Shown piece by piece: positions 46,126 to 54,845 of a DNA stretch of 64,000 nucleotides; the first letter of the stretch is position 1, and each line of letters starts with the position of its first letter. Under the pieces are notes generated by a model. That model ran no database searches. It was given only the letters and a program-made list of their open reading frames with translations, and was not told the origin of the DNA. The stretch is from Fibrobacter sp. UBA4309 (GTDB taxonomy: Bacteria; Fibrobacterota; Fibrobacteria; Fibrobacterales; Fibrobacteraceae): assembly GCF_002395745.1 (NCBI RefSeq), contig NZ_DGUN01000027.1, positions 33,328 through 97,327 of the forward strand, given 5' to 3'. A program made the translations under genes and the position numbers.

Positions 46126-47499
46126 CTAAAAGAGCCATTTCACGGCTATGCTTCCGCGTGTCGGGCGTAACGATTTGTTTACGTTTTTCTGAAAAGTCGT
46201 CGTGACGGAAAGGTTCAGGAACCCCGCGGCGAAGTGGGCTTCGTTCTGTAACTGCATCCGTTTCGACGGCCTTGCGTCCGGCGCGACGAGGATGAGCTTC
46301 GCGTAGTTCCTTGGCGAGTCCCTGTAGCGCAGGAACGTCTCGATACGCGGCGGCCCGGGGCCGTCCCTTCTTGAATACCTCTCTCTCGCGGATGTCCCTG
46401 CCGTCCAGTTGTCGGAAAAGCTGGATTGAACGCTTCCCTTCCAGTCGCTTTTTTCACAGTCGTCCCGCAGTTCGATACATGTCGCTGAAAAGCCTCCCCG
46501 GAATATTTCCGGTCCGCTTTGTAGTGTGGCCTTGAGGCGGGTGGAAACGCTGTCGCCATGGATCGGGTTGATGATTCTCGTGTTGAATTCGAATTTTGTG
46601 TTGTATATTTCGTGTGCCGTGAACCCGACAGTCTGCGCACCCCACAGGCGGCTTTGGCGGATGGTGGAACTCAGCCGGGCCATCGCTGGTATGGAGTCTC
46701 CGTGAATGTAGGCGGTTGTGCTCCAGGCGAATGCGATAGGCTCGTTTTTTGATTGTCGTTTTCGGTGTCGCAGTTCTATCTTGGCGAGCGGGGCGTCCTG
46801 ATCTTTCTGGTACCACACGCTGGCTTTGCCAAAACCGAAATCGGCCTGTAATGAGGCGGAGCGGAATTCGTCATGGCGTTCCCTGCGGGCGTCCCAGTAG
46901 GTGGCGGTTATGGAAGCCTGTTTGCCGAACACGTATCCGAGCCCGGCGCGGGCGATGGTGGACGTATCCAGTGAAGCCGAAATTCGGAAGTTGCCGATGG
47001 GATAGAGCAGGGTCGTACCCCAAAGCGTGTCGAGCGGAATATGGCTATGGAGTTCGTTTGTAGAAAAATCCCCGAAGTGCGCTTCGCTATCGCCGTTCTT
47101 GTACGAAAGAGTCCTTTGCGAACCGAGCCTAAGAGTGTAGCGGTAGAACGATAGGTGCAGTTCTTCCCTGTGGCTTTCCAGGTTGCCGGAAGAATCGAGC
47201 CTGGCCTTGACGAGCAGGTATCCTGTGGGTTTCAGGGAAGGCCGTTTCGGTTCTTTCTGTTTTGGGGACTTGACTTTTTTCGGCGGGGCGTCTTCGCAGG
47301 GCTCCTGTGCGTAGACTTCTGCCAGCAGGCACGCTTCGCCGGTGTTGCCTTCGTCCAGTAGCAGCAGGATCTCGTCCGCTTCTTCGGGCGTGATGATGCC
47401 TGCATCCCACCAGTCGAATACCTGGGCGTCGGTCACGGCCGCCTGCGATATCCCCAGGAACAGCCCGAGTATGGAAATCTTGAAAAAAATCCGGTCCAT
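46126..47499 (-). CDS. Outer-membrane barrel-like protein of unknown function
   Basis: A 457-residue protein with a signal peptide (1-20). A helical module follows (DWWDAGIITPEEADEILLLLDEG, with a CEDAPP/ACLL Cys pair), then a Lys/Pro linker, then about 350 residues of alternating strands (YRYTLRLGSQRTLSYK, FRISASLDTST) ending in VKWLF, a terminal Phe typical of outer-membrane barrels. Family not recognised; the helical head resembles helix-hairpin modules that other barrel proteins carry. A strong terminator lies downstream. Confidence 0.72.
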   Translation of the reverse strand: MDRIFFKISILGLFLGISQAAVTDAQVFDWWDAGIITPEEADEILLLLDEGNTGEACLLAEVYAQEPCEDAPPKKVKSPKQKEPKRPSLKPTGYLLVKARLDSSGNLESHREELHLSFYRYTLRLGSQRTLSYKNGDSEAHFGDFSTNELHSHIPLDTLWGTTLLYPIGNFRISASLDTSTIARAGLGYVFGKQASITATYWDARRERHDEFRSASLQADFGFGKASVWYQKDQDAPLAKIELRHRKRQSKNEPIAFAWSTTAYIHGDSIPAMARLSSTIRQSRLWGAQTVGFTAHEIYNTKFEFNTRIINPIHGDSVSTRLKATLQSGPEIFRGGFSATCIELRDDCEKSDWKGSVQSSFSDNWTAGTSARERYSRRDGPGPPRIETFLRYRDSPRNYAKLILVAPDARPSKRMQLQNEAHFAAGFLNLSVTTTFQKNVNKSLRPTRGSIAVKWLF

Positions 47500-47548
47500 A
47501 CCTTATAGACGGAATTTTTCGGGAAGACGTGCCGTACGACAACTTTTT

Positions 47549-47555
47549 TATCTTT
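47549..47555 (+). promoter_or_regulatory. TATCTTT promoter box of rsmG
   Basis: TATCTTT ends six bases before ATG 47562; no Shine-Dalgarno sequence. Confidence 0.45.
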
Positions 47556-47561
47556 GGGTAC

Positions 47562-48335
47562 ATGAATCCGAACTGGTCGAAAAAAGCGCCAAGTCGACAG
47601 CCATCTCGCGGAGCCAATGCCGTGGGCAGGGACTTTGTGCCGCATCTCAAGGCTCCCCGTACCGAATTTCCGCTGTTCGGCGGAAAACGTGTTACGCCTT
47701 CTCTTGCCGGTCTAGACAAGCTGCTGCACTATTACGGCGTGGAACTCCAGGAAAAGACGCTCAAGCAGATTTGGGAATTCCACCAGCTTCTGCGCGCGAA
47801 TAACGACGACCAGGACCTTACGCGCCTGAATGCTTTCGAGACGATGGTGGAGCGCCACTACGCCGACTGTACGCTTATCAATGCCTACGTCCCACAGTGG
47901 CCCGCCCGCATGATAGACGTTGGGAGCGGCGCCGGGTTCCCGGGAATCCCGCTCAAGCTCGTGAATCCGCAGATTCGCCTTACTTTGTGCGAACCGCGCC
48001 CGAACCGCATCAATTTCTTGAACATGGTTATCGAGAAGATGGGCCTGAAGGGTATAGATGTCTTTGGTCACAAGGTCACGAGCAGGAGCATGACGATTCC
48101 TGTAGACGGCGTCATCAGCCGCGCCTTCGAACTCATGGAAAAGACGTTGCCGCGCCTGGCCAATTCGCTCAAGGTGGGCGGCCGAGTGTTCTTCATGAAG
48201 GGTCCTGCCGTTGCCGACGAACTAAAGACCTTCCATCCCGAAGATTTCGGGTACAAGTTCGCGGGCAAGCATTTCTACACCATCCCGAACAGCACGCAGG
48301 AACGCGCGCTGATTATTTTGGAAAGAGTGGAATAG
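47562..48335 (+). CDS. rsmG: 16S rRNA (guanine-527-N7) methyltransferase
   Basis: A 257-residue methyltransferase. After an N-terminal extension (1-45, basic, absent from E. coli RsmG) comes the RsmG fold: LDKLLHYYGVEL, FHQLLRANND, IDVGSGAGFPGIPLKL (SAM site), EPRPNRINFL and SRAFELME. It methylates G527 of 16S rRNA, a site whose loss gives low streptomycin resistance. Diverges from the barrel gene. Confidence 0.9.
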   Translation: MNPNWSKKAPSRQPSRGANAVGRDFVPHLKAPRTEFPLFGGKRVTPSLAGLDKLLHYYGVELQEKTLKQIWEFHQLLRANNDDQDLTRLNAFETMVERHYADCTLINAYVPQWPARMIDVGSGAGFPGIPLKLVNPQIRLTLCEPRPNRINFLNMVIEKMGLKGIDVFGHKVTSRSMTIPVDGVISRAFELMEKTLPRLANSLKVGGRVFFMKGPAVADELKTFHPEDFGYKFAGKHFYTIPNSTQERALIILERVE

Positions 48336-48345
48336 GGATGTGGGA

Positions 48346-48390
48346 TGTCATCCTTGGCCTGTCATCCTCCTCGCTTCACTCGGAGGATGA
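48346..48390. repeat. GTCATCCT hairpin repeat, likely bidirectional terminator
   Basis: TCATCCTCC and GGAGGATGA form a 9-bp stem (48362-48390) preceded by a second GTCATCCTTGGCC half-site. Related to the elements at 19263 and 31421. It lies between the convergent rsmG and PorV-like genes. Confidence 0.6.
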
Positions 48391-48412
48391 CTCGGTAATC
48401 GCGGCGTAGCCG

Positions 48413-50599
48413 CTAGAACTTGAACAGCATGCCGAAGCGCATCTGGCCGTCACGTACGCCGTCGTGATCACCCACGTCCTTGATGGTCGCGAAGTCGAAC
48501 TGCAGCACGTCGCTGAGCATAAAACCGAAACCGAAGTCCACTTCGTTACGCTTGCCGGTATCGTCGTAGAGGTAGCCGAGGCGAAGTGCGATGGTGTTCG
48601 AATAGATGAATTCCGTACCGACATTGAACACGCCCTGCATCAGGGAGTTCTTTGCCGCGGTCAGTCCGTCACCTTCGCGTTCCGGATTCACGATGGATTT
48701 CCAGCATGCGATGTAGAACGGTTCAGGGTCGCCCTTGTCGTCGTCGTAAACGACTTCTCGGTTGTAGTCGGCGGCGATAATCCACTTGTAGTCGGCGAGG
48801 CTCAGCAGCTCGTAAGAAAGGCCGAGACGCCAGGTCAATGGAATCGGGTCTTCGATCGTCTTGTCCACATAGTAGACGCTCGGACCGATGTTCGCGAGAA
48901 CGAGTGCGAGGTTCAGCTTGTCGACGATGAGGTTCTTCTTGAGTACGCCGATGTCGAACGCGTAGCCGAATGTTGTCGCTTCTTCTTCGCCGGTTGAGGC
49001 TCCGGAACTCAGGTCGGAATAGAAGAACTTGATAGAAAGGCCCAGACCCCAGTCGTTCGGGAACCTTGTGCCGTAGCTGATGCCGCCGACGATTTCGGAA
49101 CTGTTGTAGGCAACCAGGTCATCGGCGTCCACATCGCCCGAAACGACGGTAGAACCGAAGCTGACGAAGTTCACGGAGAATCCGATGGTGCCCCAGTCGT
49201 TCAGCGGAATGGTAAGGCCGCCGTACAGGTGGTAGAGATCGGGAATGTTCAGGATGGGCAGGAGCTTTTCGTAGAATGCCGTAAGCTGGTAGTCGGCGTC
49301 CTTGTACTGTTCCATGCCCTTGGAGGTGCTGAACCAGACGTCGTTGCCTTGCGGGAGGACTGCCCAGACCTTGTTGCTACTGAGTCCGTTTCCCGAATGG
49401 AAATGCGTCCACTCGTCATCTTTTTTGACGGAACCTTCTTCTTCGGCTGCGCCGCGTTCAAGTTCTGCCTTGCGTCCGCTGGCGGTCGCATAGTCGGGGA
49501 GGTGCTTCCACACGCCCTTGTCCGTAGCGATCCAGATGCTGCCGCGCTGGTCGACAGAAATGGAATTGACGGTGTTGTCGGCGAACTGGACCTGTTCCCA
49601 CTTGCGGAGGGTGAAGTGGCTGAGGCCGCCCTTGTGTGCCGCCCAGATGTGTCCGGAACTGTCTACGGCGAGATCGGTCGCATGCAAGTCCATGATGCCG
49701 TCTTCTTCGTTGAACAGGCTCCAGCGGTCCTTGTCGTTTACGCTCTTTTTCGGGACGAGACGCGCGATGCCGGCGCCGTCGGCGGCCACATAGAGCTCCT
49801 TGCGGTTTTCGGACCATACAAGCGCGTTGATTTTCTGGCTCGGGAGGACCTTGCCCTTCTGTTCGAACTGGCCGTTGCGGTAGAGGAACAGGCCGTTCTC
49901 CGTTCCGATCCACAGGGAAGCGCCCTGGCTTGCGAGCGCGGAGATGCGGTGCACGCCGAGTTCGGATTCGTAACTTTTCCAGCCCTTGCCGTCAAAGCGG
50001 AAAAGGCCCTTCGGGGTGCCGACCCAGAGTTTTTCTGTGCGGTCGTCGTACAGGACTGCGGTGACGGTGTCGTTGACCACCAGGTTCCAGGGCATCTTGA
50101 CTTCGACCACGTGCGATTCGTCATCGGCGTTCTTGATGTCGTTGAATTTTTTCACCTGGCGGGAGTATTCGTCCAGTCCGCGTTCGGTCCCTACATAGAC
50201 TTTTACGGCGTCGCGCACCTTGGCATTGCCCTGGAGCGTGACGGAGTGGTAGTCCACCCACTGCTCGCCGTCGAATTTCAATATGCCTTCTGCCGTACCT
50301 GCCCAGAGTTCGCTCTTGGCGAAGAATCCGTTCTTGGAACGACTGGTCATGCTGGTAAAGAAGGGCGCTTCCTTGGTTTCCTTGGTATAGGATACGCGCC
50401 ATTCGTCGGCCAGGGGGCCGAAAGCGAGCCCCGCCGGGTTGTAGTACATCGCGGTAGCGTCGTCTGCCAGTGCAGCACCGGCTTCGCCCATGCCCAACTG
50501 GCGGGCGCCGACAGGCATTTCCAGGGTGATGATCGCCGAACCGGCTGCAAAAGAAATAGCAGGTGCCAAAAGAAGGGCTGATAATAGGGATTTACGCAA
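48413..50599 (-). CDS. PorV/PorQ-like outer-membrane protein with inserted beta-propeller
   Basis: A 728-residue protein. Signal peptide (1-20); the PorV-type opening GARQLGMGEAGAALADDATAMYYNPAGLA (residues 30-58); then a propeller of two-component-regulator type (about 85-430) with repeated blades such as LWVGTPKGLFRFDGKGW and IWIATDKGVWKHLP; then the rest of the barrel (about 445-728) ending RFGMLFKF. PorV-like barrels serve type IX secretion or lipid/substrate binding. The start is TTG 50599: GGAGG sits six bases before it and it overlaps the upstream gene's stop by eight bases. Confidence 0.83.
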   Translation of the reverse strand: MRKSLLSALLLAPAISFAAGSAIITLEMPVGARQLGMGEAGAALADDATAMYYNPAGLAFGPLADEWRVSYTKETKEAPFFTSMTSRSKNGFFAKSELWAGTAEGILKFDGEQWVDYHSVTLQGNAKVRDAVKVYVGTERGLDEYSRQVKKFNDIKNADDESHVVEVKMPWNLVVNDTVTAVLYDDRTEKLWVGTPKGLFRFDGKGWKSYESELGVHRISALASQGASLWIGTENGLFLYRNGQFEQKGKVLPSQKINALVWSENRKELYVAADGAGIARLVPKKSVNDKDRWSLFNEEDGIMDLHATDLAVDSSGHIWAAHKGGLSHFTLRKWEQVQFADNTVNSISVDQRGSIWIATDKGVWKHLPDYATASGRKAELERGAAEEEGSVKKDDEWTHFHSGNGLSSNKVWAVLPQGNDVWFSTSKGMEQYKDADYQLTAFYEKLLPILNIPDLYHLYGGLTIPLNDWGTIGFSVNFVSFGSTVVSGDVDADDLVAYNSSEIVGGISYGTRFPNDWGLGLSIKFFYSDLSSGASTGEEEATTFGYAFDIGVLKKNLIVDKLNLALVLANIGPSVYYVDKTIEDPIPLTWRLGLSYELLSLADYKWIIAADYNREVVYDDDKGDPEPFYIACWKSIVNPEREGDGLTAAKNSLMQGVFNVGTEFIYSNTIALRLGYLYDDTGKRNEVDFGFGFMLSDVLQFDFATIKDVGDHDGVRDGQMRFGMLFKF

Positions 50600-51155
50600 G
50601 TTGCCTCCAATCGGGGACGTCGTAGGTGTTCCCGTGGGTGGGGACGACCGCTTTCCATCCGGACTTGCTCGGGTTTTCCCAGGGCTGCTTGGGCAGGAGC
50701 CTGCAGTCGCAGCCCAGTACGTACGGGGGCAGGATTTCGGCATGGTTCCGGATCTGTTCGCGGGTGATGAAATTGTCTTCGTTTACGAATTTGCAGTAGT
50801 TCTTGCCTTTGGGGCCGATTTCGATGCGGTAGGTGGCTGTCCCGTTCTTGTCGCCTTCGTCAATGGTGCGGATTGTGTTTTCTATGGATTCGTTCCATTG
50901 GGCGATCAGATCTTCCCTTTGTTCGGGCGACAGCGGCTGGGTCTCGAGCCAGGACCTGAGGGAGGCCTCGCTGGGCTTTACCGCGGTGATGGATTCGCGT
51001 GCAGGGCGCACGACTACGGCGTACTGGCCAGAAACGTCGATTACCGGCTTAATTTCTTCTTTTTCGTCTGCGCTGTGGATGACCACGTAGGCCCCTATGC
51101 CCGCGAGGATAATGGACAAAAGAATGATTGCGATGACGATGATGACCGATAGCAT
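50592..51155 (-). CDS. Single-pass membrane protein with Cys-containing periplasmic domain
   Basis: A 187-residue protein: one N-terminal transmembrane helix (2-26), then a soluble domain with LSPEQREDLIAQWNESIENTIRTI and four Cys near the C-terminus (NYCKFVNEDNF, GCDCRLLP). It overlaps the PorV-like gene by eight bases, so the two are translationally coupled and may form one envelope complex. Family not recognised. Confidence 0.68.
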   Translation of the reverse strand: MLSVIIVIAIILLSIILAGIGAYVVIHSADEKEEIKPVIDVSGQYAVVVRPARESITAVKPSEASLRSWLETQPLSPEQREDLIAQWNESIENTIRTIDEGDKNGTATYRIEIGPKGKNYCKFVNEDNFITREQIRNHAEILPPYVLGCDCRLLPKQPWENPSKSGWKAVVPTHGNTYDVPDWRQLA

Positions 51156-51230
51156 AATCTTATCCGTTTTCTGTTAAAAAGACTTTCTCTCTAAAACTAG
51201 CATTTTCTATTTTATGGGACAGGAGATTTT

Positions 51231-52508
51231 ATGCCGAAATTAAAGTTTTTTTTAGTGTTGTTGTTTACATGCAGTCTTTGGGCCGTCCCTTTTAAGGTAG
51301 ATGTGGTAAAAGAGGGTTCTGGCGACGAAATAAGGTCGGGACAGTTGATAAAGGTCCACTACAAGGGCTTTTTGCTTGCAGATTTGCAGGATTCGACCAA
51401 GGCCGCCGATTCCACTGCTGTAGTCGACACCGCAAAGGTGGCCGACGCTGGCAAGGCCGCTCCCGCCGCAGATTCCTCCGCAGCTGCAGATTCTGCGCAG
51501 GCCGAAACCTCCGGACCGCATCCCTTCGCGAATTCCTACGAAAGCGGTGAACCCCTGGAATTTACGCTTGGCGTGGGCCAGGTGATTCCGGGCTGGGACA
51601 AGGGCCTCCAGGGCATGAAGGTGGGCGAGATCCGCAAGATGACCGTGCCCTACCAGATGGCCTATGGCGAAAATTCCCTGGACGGCATTCCTCCGTATTC
51701 CGACCTGTATTTCGAAGTGGAACTCGTCAGTGCGGAAAAGCCTATGGAACCGGACAAGTTCCCTGCCGATGTGAACAAGGTAAAATGGAAAGAAGCATCG
51801 AAGGGTCTCAAGATTTACGACGAGAAGGTCGGTACGGGCAAACCCTCGGTTCCCGGCGCCATTCTCAAAACCCATTACACGGGCTGGCTCCTGAACGGCC
51901 GCAAGTTCGGCAGTTCCAAGGATTTTGGCAAGCCTCTCTCTGTGGTGATGGGCGCAGGCAAGATGATTAAGGGTTGGGAGCAGGGTCTCGAAGGCATGCG
52001 CGAAGGCGGTGTCCGCTGGTTCAGGATTTCTCCGTCCATGGGATACGGTGCGACCGCCTATGCGATGATCCCGTCCAACTCCACCTTGATTTTCCGCGTG
52101 GAACTGGTTTCTACGGAAATAGACGAAGAGCTCGCCGCGACTATGGATTTCTTCCCGGATACGACGACGCTTGCCTTGGAAAACGGTTCCGAAGGCCTGC
52201 GTTACGCGATCGTGAAACCGGGTGAAGGCGAACCCGCCAAGTCAGGTTCTACCGTGAAGGTCCACTACACGGGCTGGCTCGTGAACGGCTACAAGTTCGA
52301 CAGCTCCCGCGATCGCGGGCAGCCGTTCGCCTTCCCGCTGGGCGGTGGCCGCGTTATCCGCGGTTGGGAACTCGGCGTGCAGGGCATGCTCCCGGGTGAA
52401 AAGAGAATCCTGATTGTCCCGCCGGGACTCGGTTACGGAAGCCGTGCCGCGGGCCCCATTCCGGGTGGTTCTACGCTCATCTTTGCAGTGGAGTATCTCG
52501 GAGAATAA
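51231..52508 (+). CDS. Exported peptidyl-prolyl isomerase with three FKBP domains
   Basis: A 425-residue protein with a signal peptide (1-17) and three tandem FKBP domains at about 20-165, 190-295 and 325-425. Domain 1 is split by a 45-residue Ala/Asp/Ser low-complexity insert. Each domain shows the VxYxGxL / F-D-S / VIPGW-GL / GYG / IPP-S-L-F-VEL pattern, with domain 3 the most canonical (HYTGWLVNGYKFDSSRDRG). It should catalyse Pro isomerisation and act as a chaperone in the periplasm. Its stop overlaps the next ATG by one base. Confidence 0.9.
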   Translation: MPKLKFFLVLLFTCSLWAVPFKVDVVKEGSGDEIRSGQLIKVHYKGFLLADLQDSTKAADSTAVVDTAKVADAGKAAPAADSSAAADSAQAETSGPHPFANSYESGEPLEFTLGVGQVIPGWDKGLQGMKVGEIRKMTVPYQMAYGENSLDGIPPYSDLYFEVELVSAEKPMEPDKFPADVNKVKWKEASKGLKIYDEKVGTGKPSVPGAILKTHYTGWLLNGRKFGSSKDFGKPLSVVMGAGKMIKGWEQGLEGMREGGVRWFRISPSMGYGATAYAMIPSNSTLIFRVELVSTEIDEELAATMDFFPDTTTLALENGSEGLRYAIVKPGEGEPAKSGSTVKVHYTGWLVNGYKFDSSRDRGQPFAFPLGGGRVIRGWELGVQGMLPGEKRILIVPPGLGYGSRAAGPIPGGSTLIFAVEYLGE

Positions 52509-54040
52509 TGTTCAAGATCCTCTTCGAAAAGACCAGGGAGGCATTCGCTTCGGTACTGCCGGTGACGCTTATCGTGCTGTGCCTTTCGTTTACGCCGCTG
52601 GTAGATTTTTCGTTGAAGGAACTGGTCGTCTTTGGTGTCTGCGCGGTATTCCTGGTTGCAGGCATCGCGCTCTTCAACCTCGGTGCCGACCTTTCCATGA
52701 CGCCGATGGGCGAGCATGTGGGTTCGGGCCTTACCAAGTCGCGCAAGCTGCCGCTGCTCGTGTCCGTATGCTTTGTGATGGGTGTGCTCATCACCGTGGC
52801 TGAACCCGACCTTTCCGTGCTGGCCGAGCAGGTGAAGAACGCCGTGCAGCCCCTCTTGCTGATTGTGACCATCGGCGTGGGTGTCGGGCTGTTTCTGATC
52901 CTTTCCATCATCAAGATAGTCTGGAAAAAGGACCTCTCGTCCATCATCATCTTCTTCTACCTCGTGCTGTTCATGCTGGGCATGCTGATGATTACTGTCG
53001 GCAAGGATACGTTTGTTGCGCTCGCCTTTGATTCTGGCGGTGTGACGACCGGCCCCATCACGGTGCCGTTCATCATGGCGTTGGGCGTGGGTGTGGCTGG
53101 CGCTATAGGCGGCAAGAACGCCTCGGAGAACAGCTTCGGCTTGATTGCTCTTTGTTCCGTGGGCCCGATTATCGCGCTGATGGGACTTGTCATTGCGTCG
53201 AAGGGGACGATGACATACGAACTTTCGAAGGCGAGTTACTCGATTGACGCAAGTCTCGGTGCGAACTTTATCCCGACGGTGCTGAACGTCGCCCGGGAAG
53301 TCCTTGTTGCGCTCGGGCTTATCGTCGTCTTTTTCATGGCGCTCCAGATTATTGCGCTCAGGCTGTCCAAGGCGAAACTGGCGCAGATGGCTTTCGGGCT
53401 GTGCTATACTTTTGTCGGACTCGTAGTTTTCCTTACGGCGGTGACGGTAGGCTTTATGCCTGTCGGATTCCAGCTGGGGACTGCGCTTGCTGCGATGCCC
53501 AAGGCGCTTGTGGTTTCGGGCTTTGTCATCGGCATGGTGGTCGTGTTGGCGGAGCCCGCGGTGCACGTGCTGAACAAACAGGTCGAGGTGATTACCGGCG
53601 GTCTCGTGACCAAGCGCTCCATGTTGATTGCTCTTTCGGTGGGTGTGGGAATTTCCATCGGACTTTCGATGATCCGCATTATCGTCGGGTTCCCCATCAT
53701 CTATTACCTGATTCCCGGTTATTTCCTTTCGCTCGGCCTTTCGTTCTTTGTTCCCAAGCTCTATACCGCTATTGCGTTTGACTCCGGTGGAGTCGCGAGC
53801 GGTCCGCTTACATCCAGCTTTATTTTGCCCATGGCTATCGGGGCGTGCTCCGTTATCCATGACGGCGGTGATTCCATTTTGAGCTACGCCTTCGGTATCG
53901 TCGCGATGGTCGCCATGACTCCGCTCATTACCATCCAGGTTCTTGGCTTTAGGGCTGTCGTCGCGCGGGCGCTGCGCAACCGCAAGATGATGCGCCGCAT
54001 CCAGGATGCCGACGATGAACAGATTATTGACTTTGTGTAG
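52508..54040 (+). CDS. DUF1538 membrane protein
   Basis: A 510-residue protein with about 12 helices in two related halves; FDSGGVTTGPITVPFIMALGVG (first half) and FDSGGVASGPLTSSFILPMAIG (second half) form an internal repeat of the putative substrate path. DUF1538 proteins have unknown substrate. Two PII-like genes follow directly, as in other operons of this family, which suggests a transporter gated by nucleotides or nitrogen status. Confidence 0.85.
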   Translation: MFKILFEKTREAFASVLPVTLIVLCLSFTPLVDFSLKELVVFGVCAVFLVAGIALFNLGADLSMTPMGEHVGSGLTKSRKLPLLVSVCFVMGVLITVAEPDLSVLAEQVKNAVQPLLLIVTIGVGVGLFLILSIIKIVWKKDLSSIIIFFYLVLFMLGMLMITVGKDTFVALAFDSGGVTTGPITVPFIMALGVGVAGAIGGKNASENSFGLIALCSVGPIIALMGLVIASKGTMTYELSKASYSIDASLGANFIPTVLNVAREVLVALGLIVVFFMALQIIALRLSKAKLAQMAFGLCYTFVGLVVFLTAVTVGFMPVGFQLGTALAAMPKALVVSGFVIGMVVVLAEPAVHVLNKQVEVITGGLVTKRSMLIALSVGVGISIGLSMIRIIVGFPIIYYLIPGYFLSLGLSFFVPKLYTAIAFDSGGVASGPLTSSFILPMAIGACSVIHDGGDSILSYAFGIVAMVAMTPLITIQVLGFRAVVARALRNRKMMRRIQDADDEQIIDFV

Positions 54041-54043
54041 GGT

Positions 54044-54451
54044 ATGAGAATGGCAGAAACGAAGAAGACAAGTTCCAGACGCCTCGGCCGCACGCCGGAT
54101 GGTCACTCCCGCGTTTCGATGAATCGCCTCAAGATTCTCGTGACGACGGTGAACCGCGCCAAGGCCGACTTTTACATGGACCACATCCAGTCCTTCGGCG
54201 TGAACATGCAGATGGTCTTTTTCGGCAAGGGAACGGCTCCGCAAGAAATCCTTGCCGCCATGGGCCTCGCCGATTCCGACCGTGCCGTAATCTTCAGTGT
54301 CATTGGCGAAGACCGCTTACCTGCCGCCCTTGAAAGCCTTGAAGAAAAATTCAGGACTATCGCCGGCGGCAAGGGAATCGCTTACACGGTTCCCCTGAAA
54401 AGCATTATCGGGAAATCCATATTCAACTTCTTGAGCGACAATCGTTCGTAG
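54044..54451 (+). CDS. PII-like protein, DUF1538-associated (first copy)
   Basis: A 135-residue protein with a Ser/Thr/Arg N-tail, then ferredoxin-like strands: KILVTTVNRAKADFYMDHI, MQMVFFGKGTAPQEILAAMGL and RAVIFSVIGED. The position of the T-loop (GKGTAP) matches PII proteins but it lacks the GxRGxxP core. ATG 54044 or 54050; both follow TAGGG. Seven residues at each end differ from the second copy, so the pair is not a recent duplication. Confidence 0.72.
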   Translation: MRMAETKKTSSRRLGRTPDGHSRVSMNRLKILVTTVNRAKADFYMDHIQSFGVNMQMVFFGKGTAPQEILAAMGLADSDRAVIFSVIGEDRLPAALESLEEKFRTIAGGKGIAYTVPLKSIIGKSIFNFLSDNRS

Positions 54452-54468
54452 TTAGGGAGGGGCGAAAA

Positions 54469-54843
54469 ATGAGTACAAGCAATCACGAACTGATCATGTG
54501 CATCGTGAATACGGGCTTCTCCGAAACGGTGATGGAAGCGGCCAAGGATGCGGGCGCCCGCGGTGGCACCATTTTGAACGGCCGCGGTACCGCGAACAAG
54601 GAAGCGGAATCGTTCTTCCATATCGCAATCCAGCCGGAAAAAGAAGTTGTGATGATCCTCGTGGATTCTAAAATCAAGGATGCCGTGTTGCATGCGCTTT
54701 ACCAGAAGGCCGGCCTCGACACGATGGGCCAGGGCATCGCCTTCTCGCTCCCCGTAGATGAAGTTGTCGGTCTCACACCGTGGAAGGCGGAAGAGAAAGA
54801 CGGCAAGGTTTCCGCTCAATCCTCTACTGCCAAGAACGGTTAA
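54469..54843 (+). CDS. PII family protein, DUF1538-associated (second copy)
   Basis: A 124-residue protein with the PII fold: LIMCIVNTGFSETVMEAAKDAGARGGTILNGRGTANKE includes the GARGGTIL segment at the start of the T-loop, and VVMILVDSKIKDAVLHAL follows. PII trimers sense ATP/ADP and 2-oxoglutarate and dock on membrane transporters, so it is the likely regulator of the DUF1538 protein two genes upstream. GGGAGGGGCG precedes the ATG. Confidence 0.83.
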   Translation: MSTSNHELIMCIVNTGFSETVMEAAKDAGARGGTILNGRGTANKEAESFFHIAIQPEKEVVMILVDSKIKDAVLHALYQKAGLDTMGQGIAFSLPVDEVVGLTPWKAEEKDGKVSAQSSTAKNG

Positions 54844-54845
54844 AT

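Noticed and set aside
52433..54244. 603-codon minus-strand frame opposite the DUF1538 and PII genes
   Set aside because: Low-complexity His/Arg/Asp translation with no family motif; plus-strand genes explain the region.
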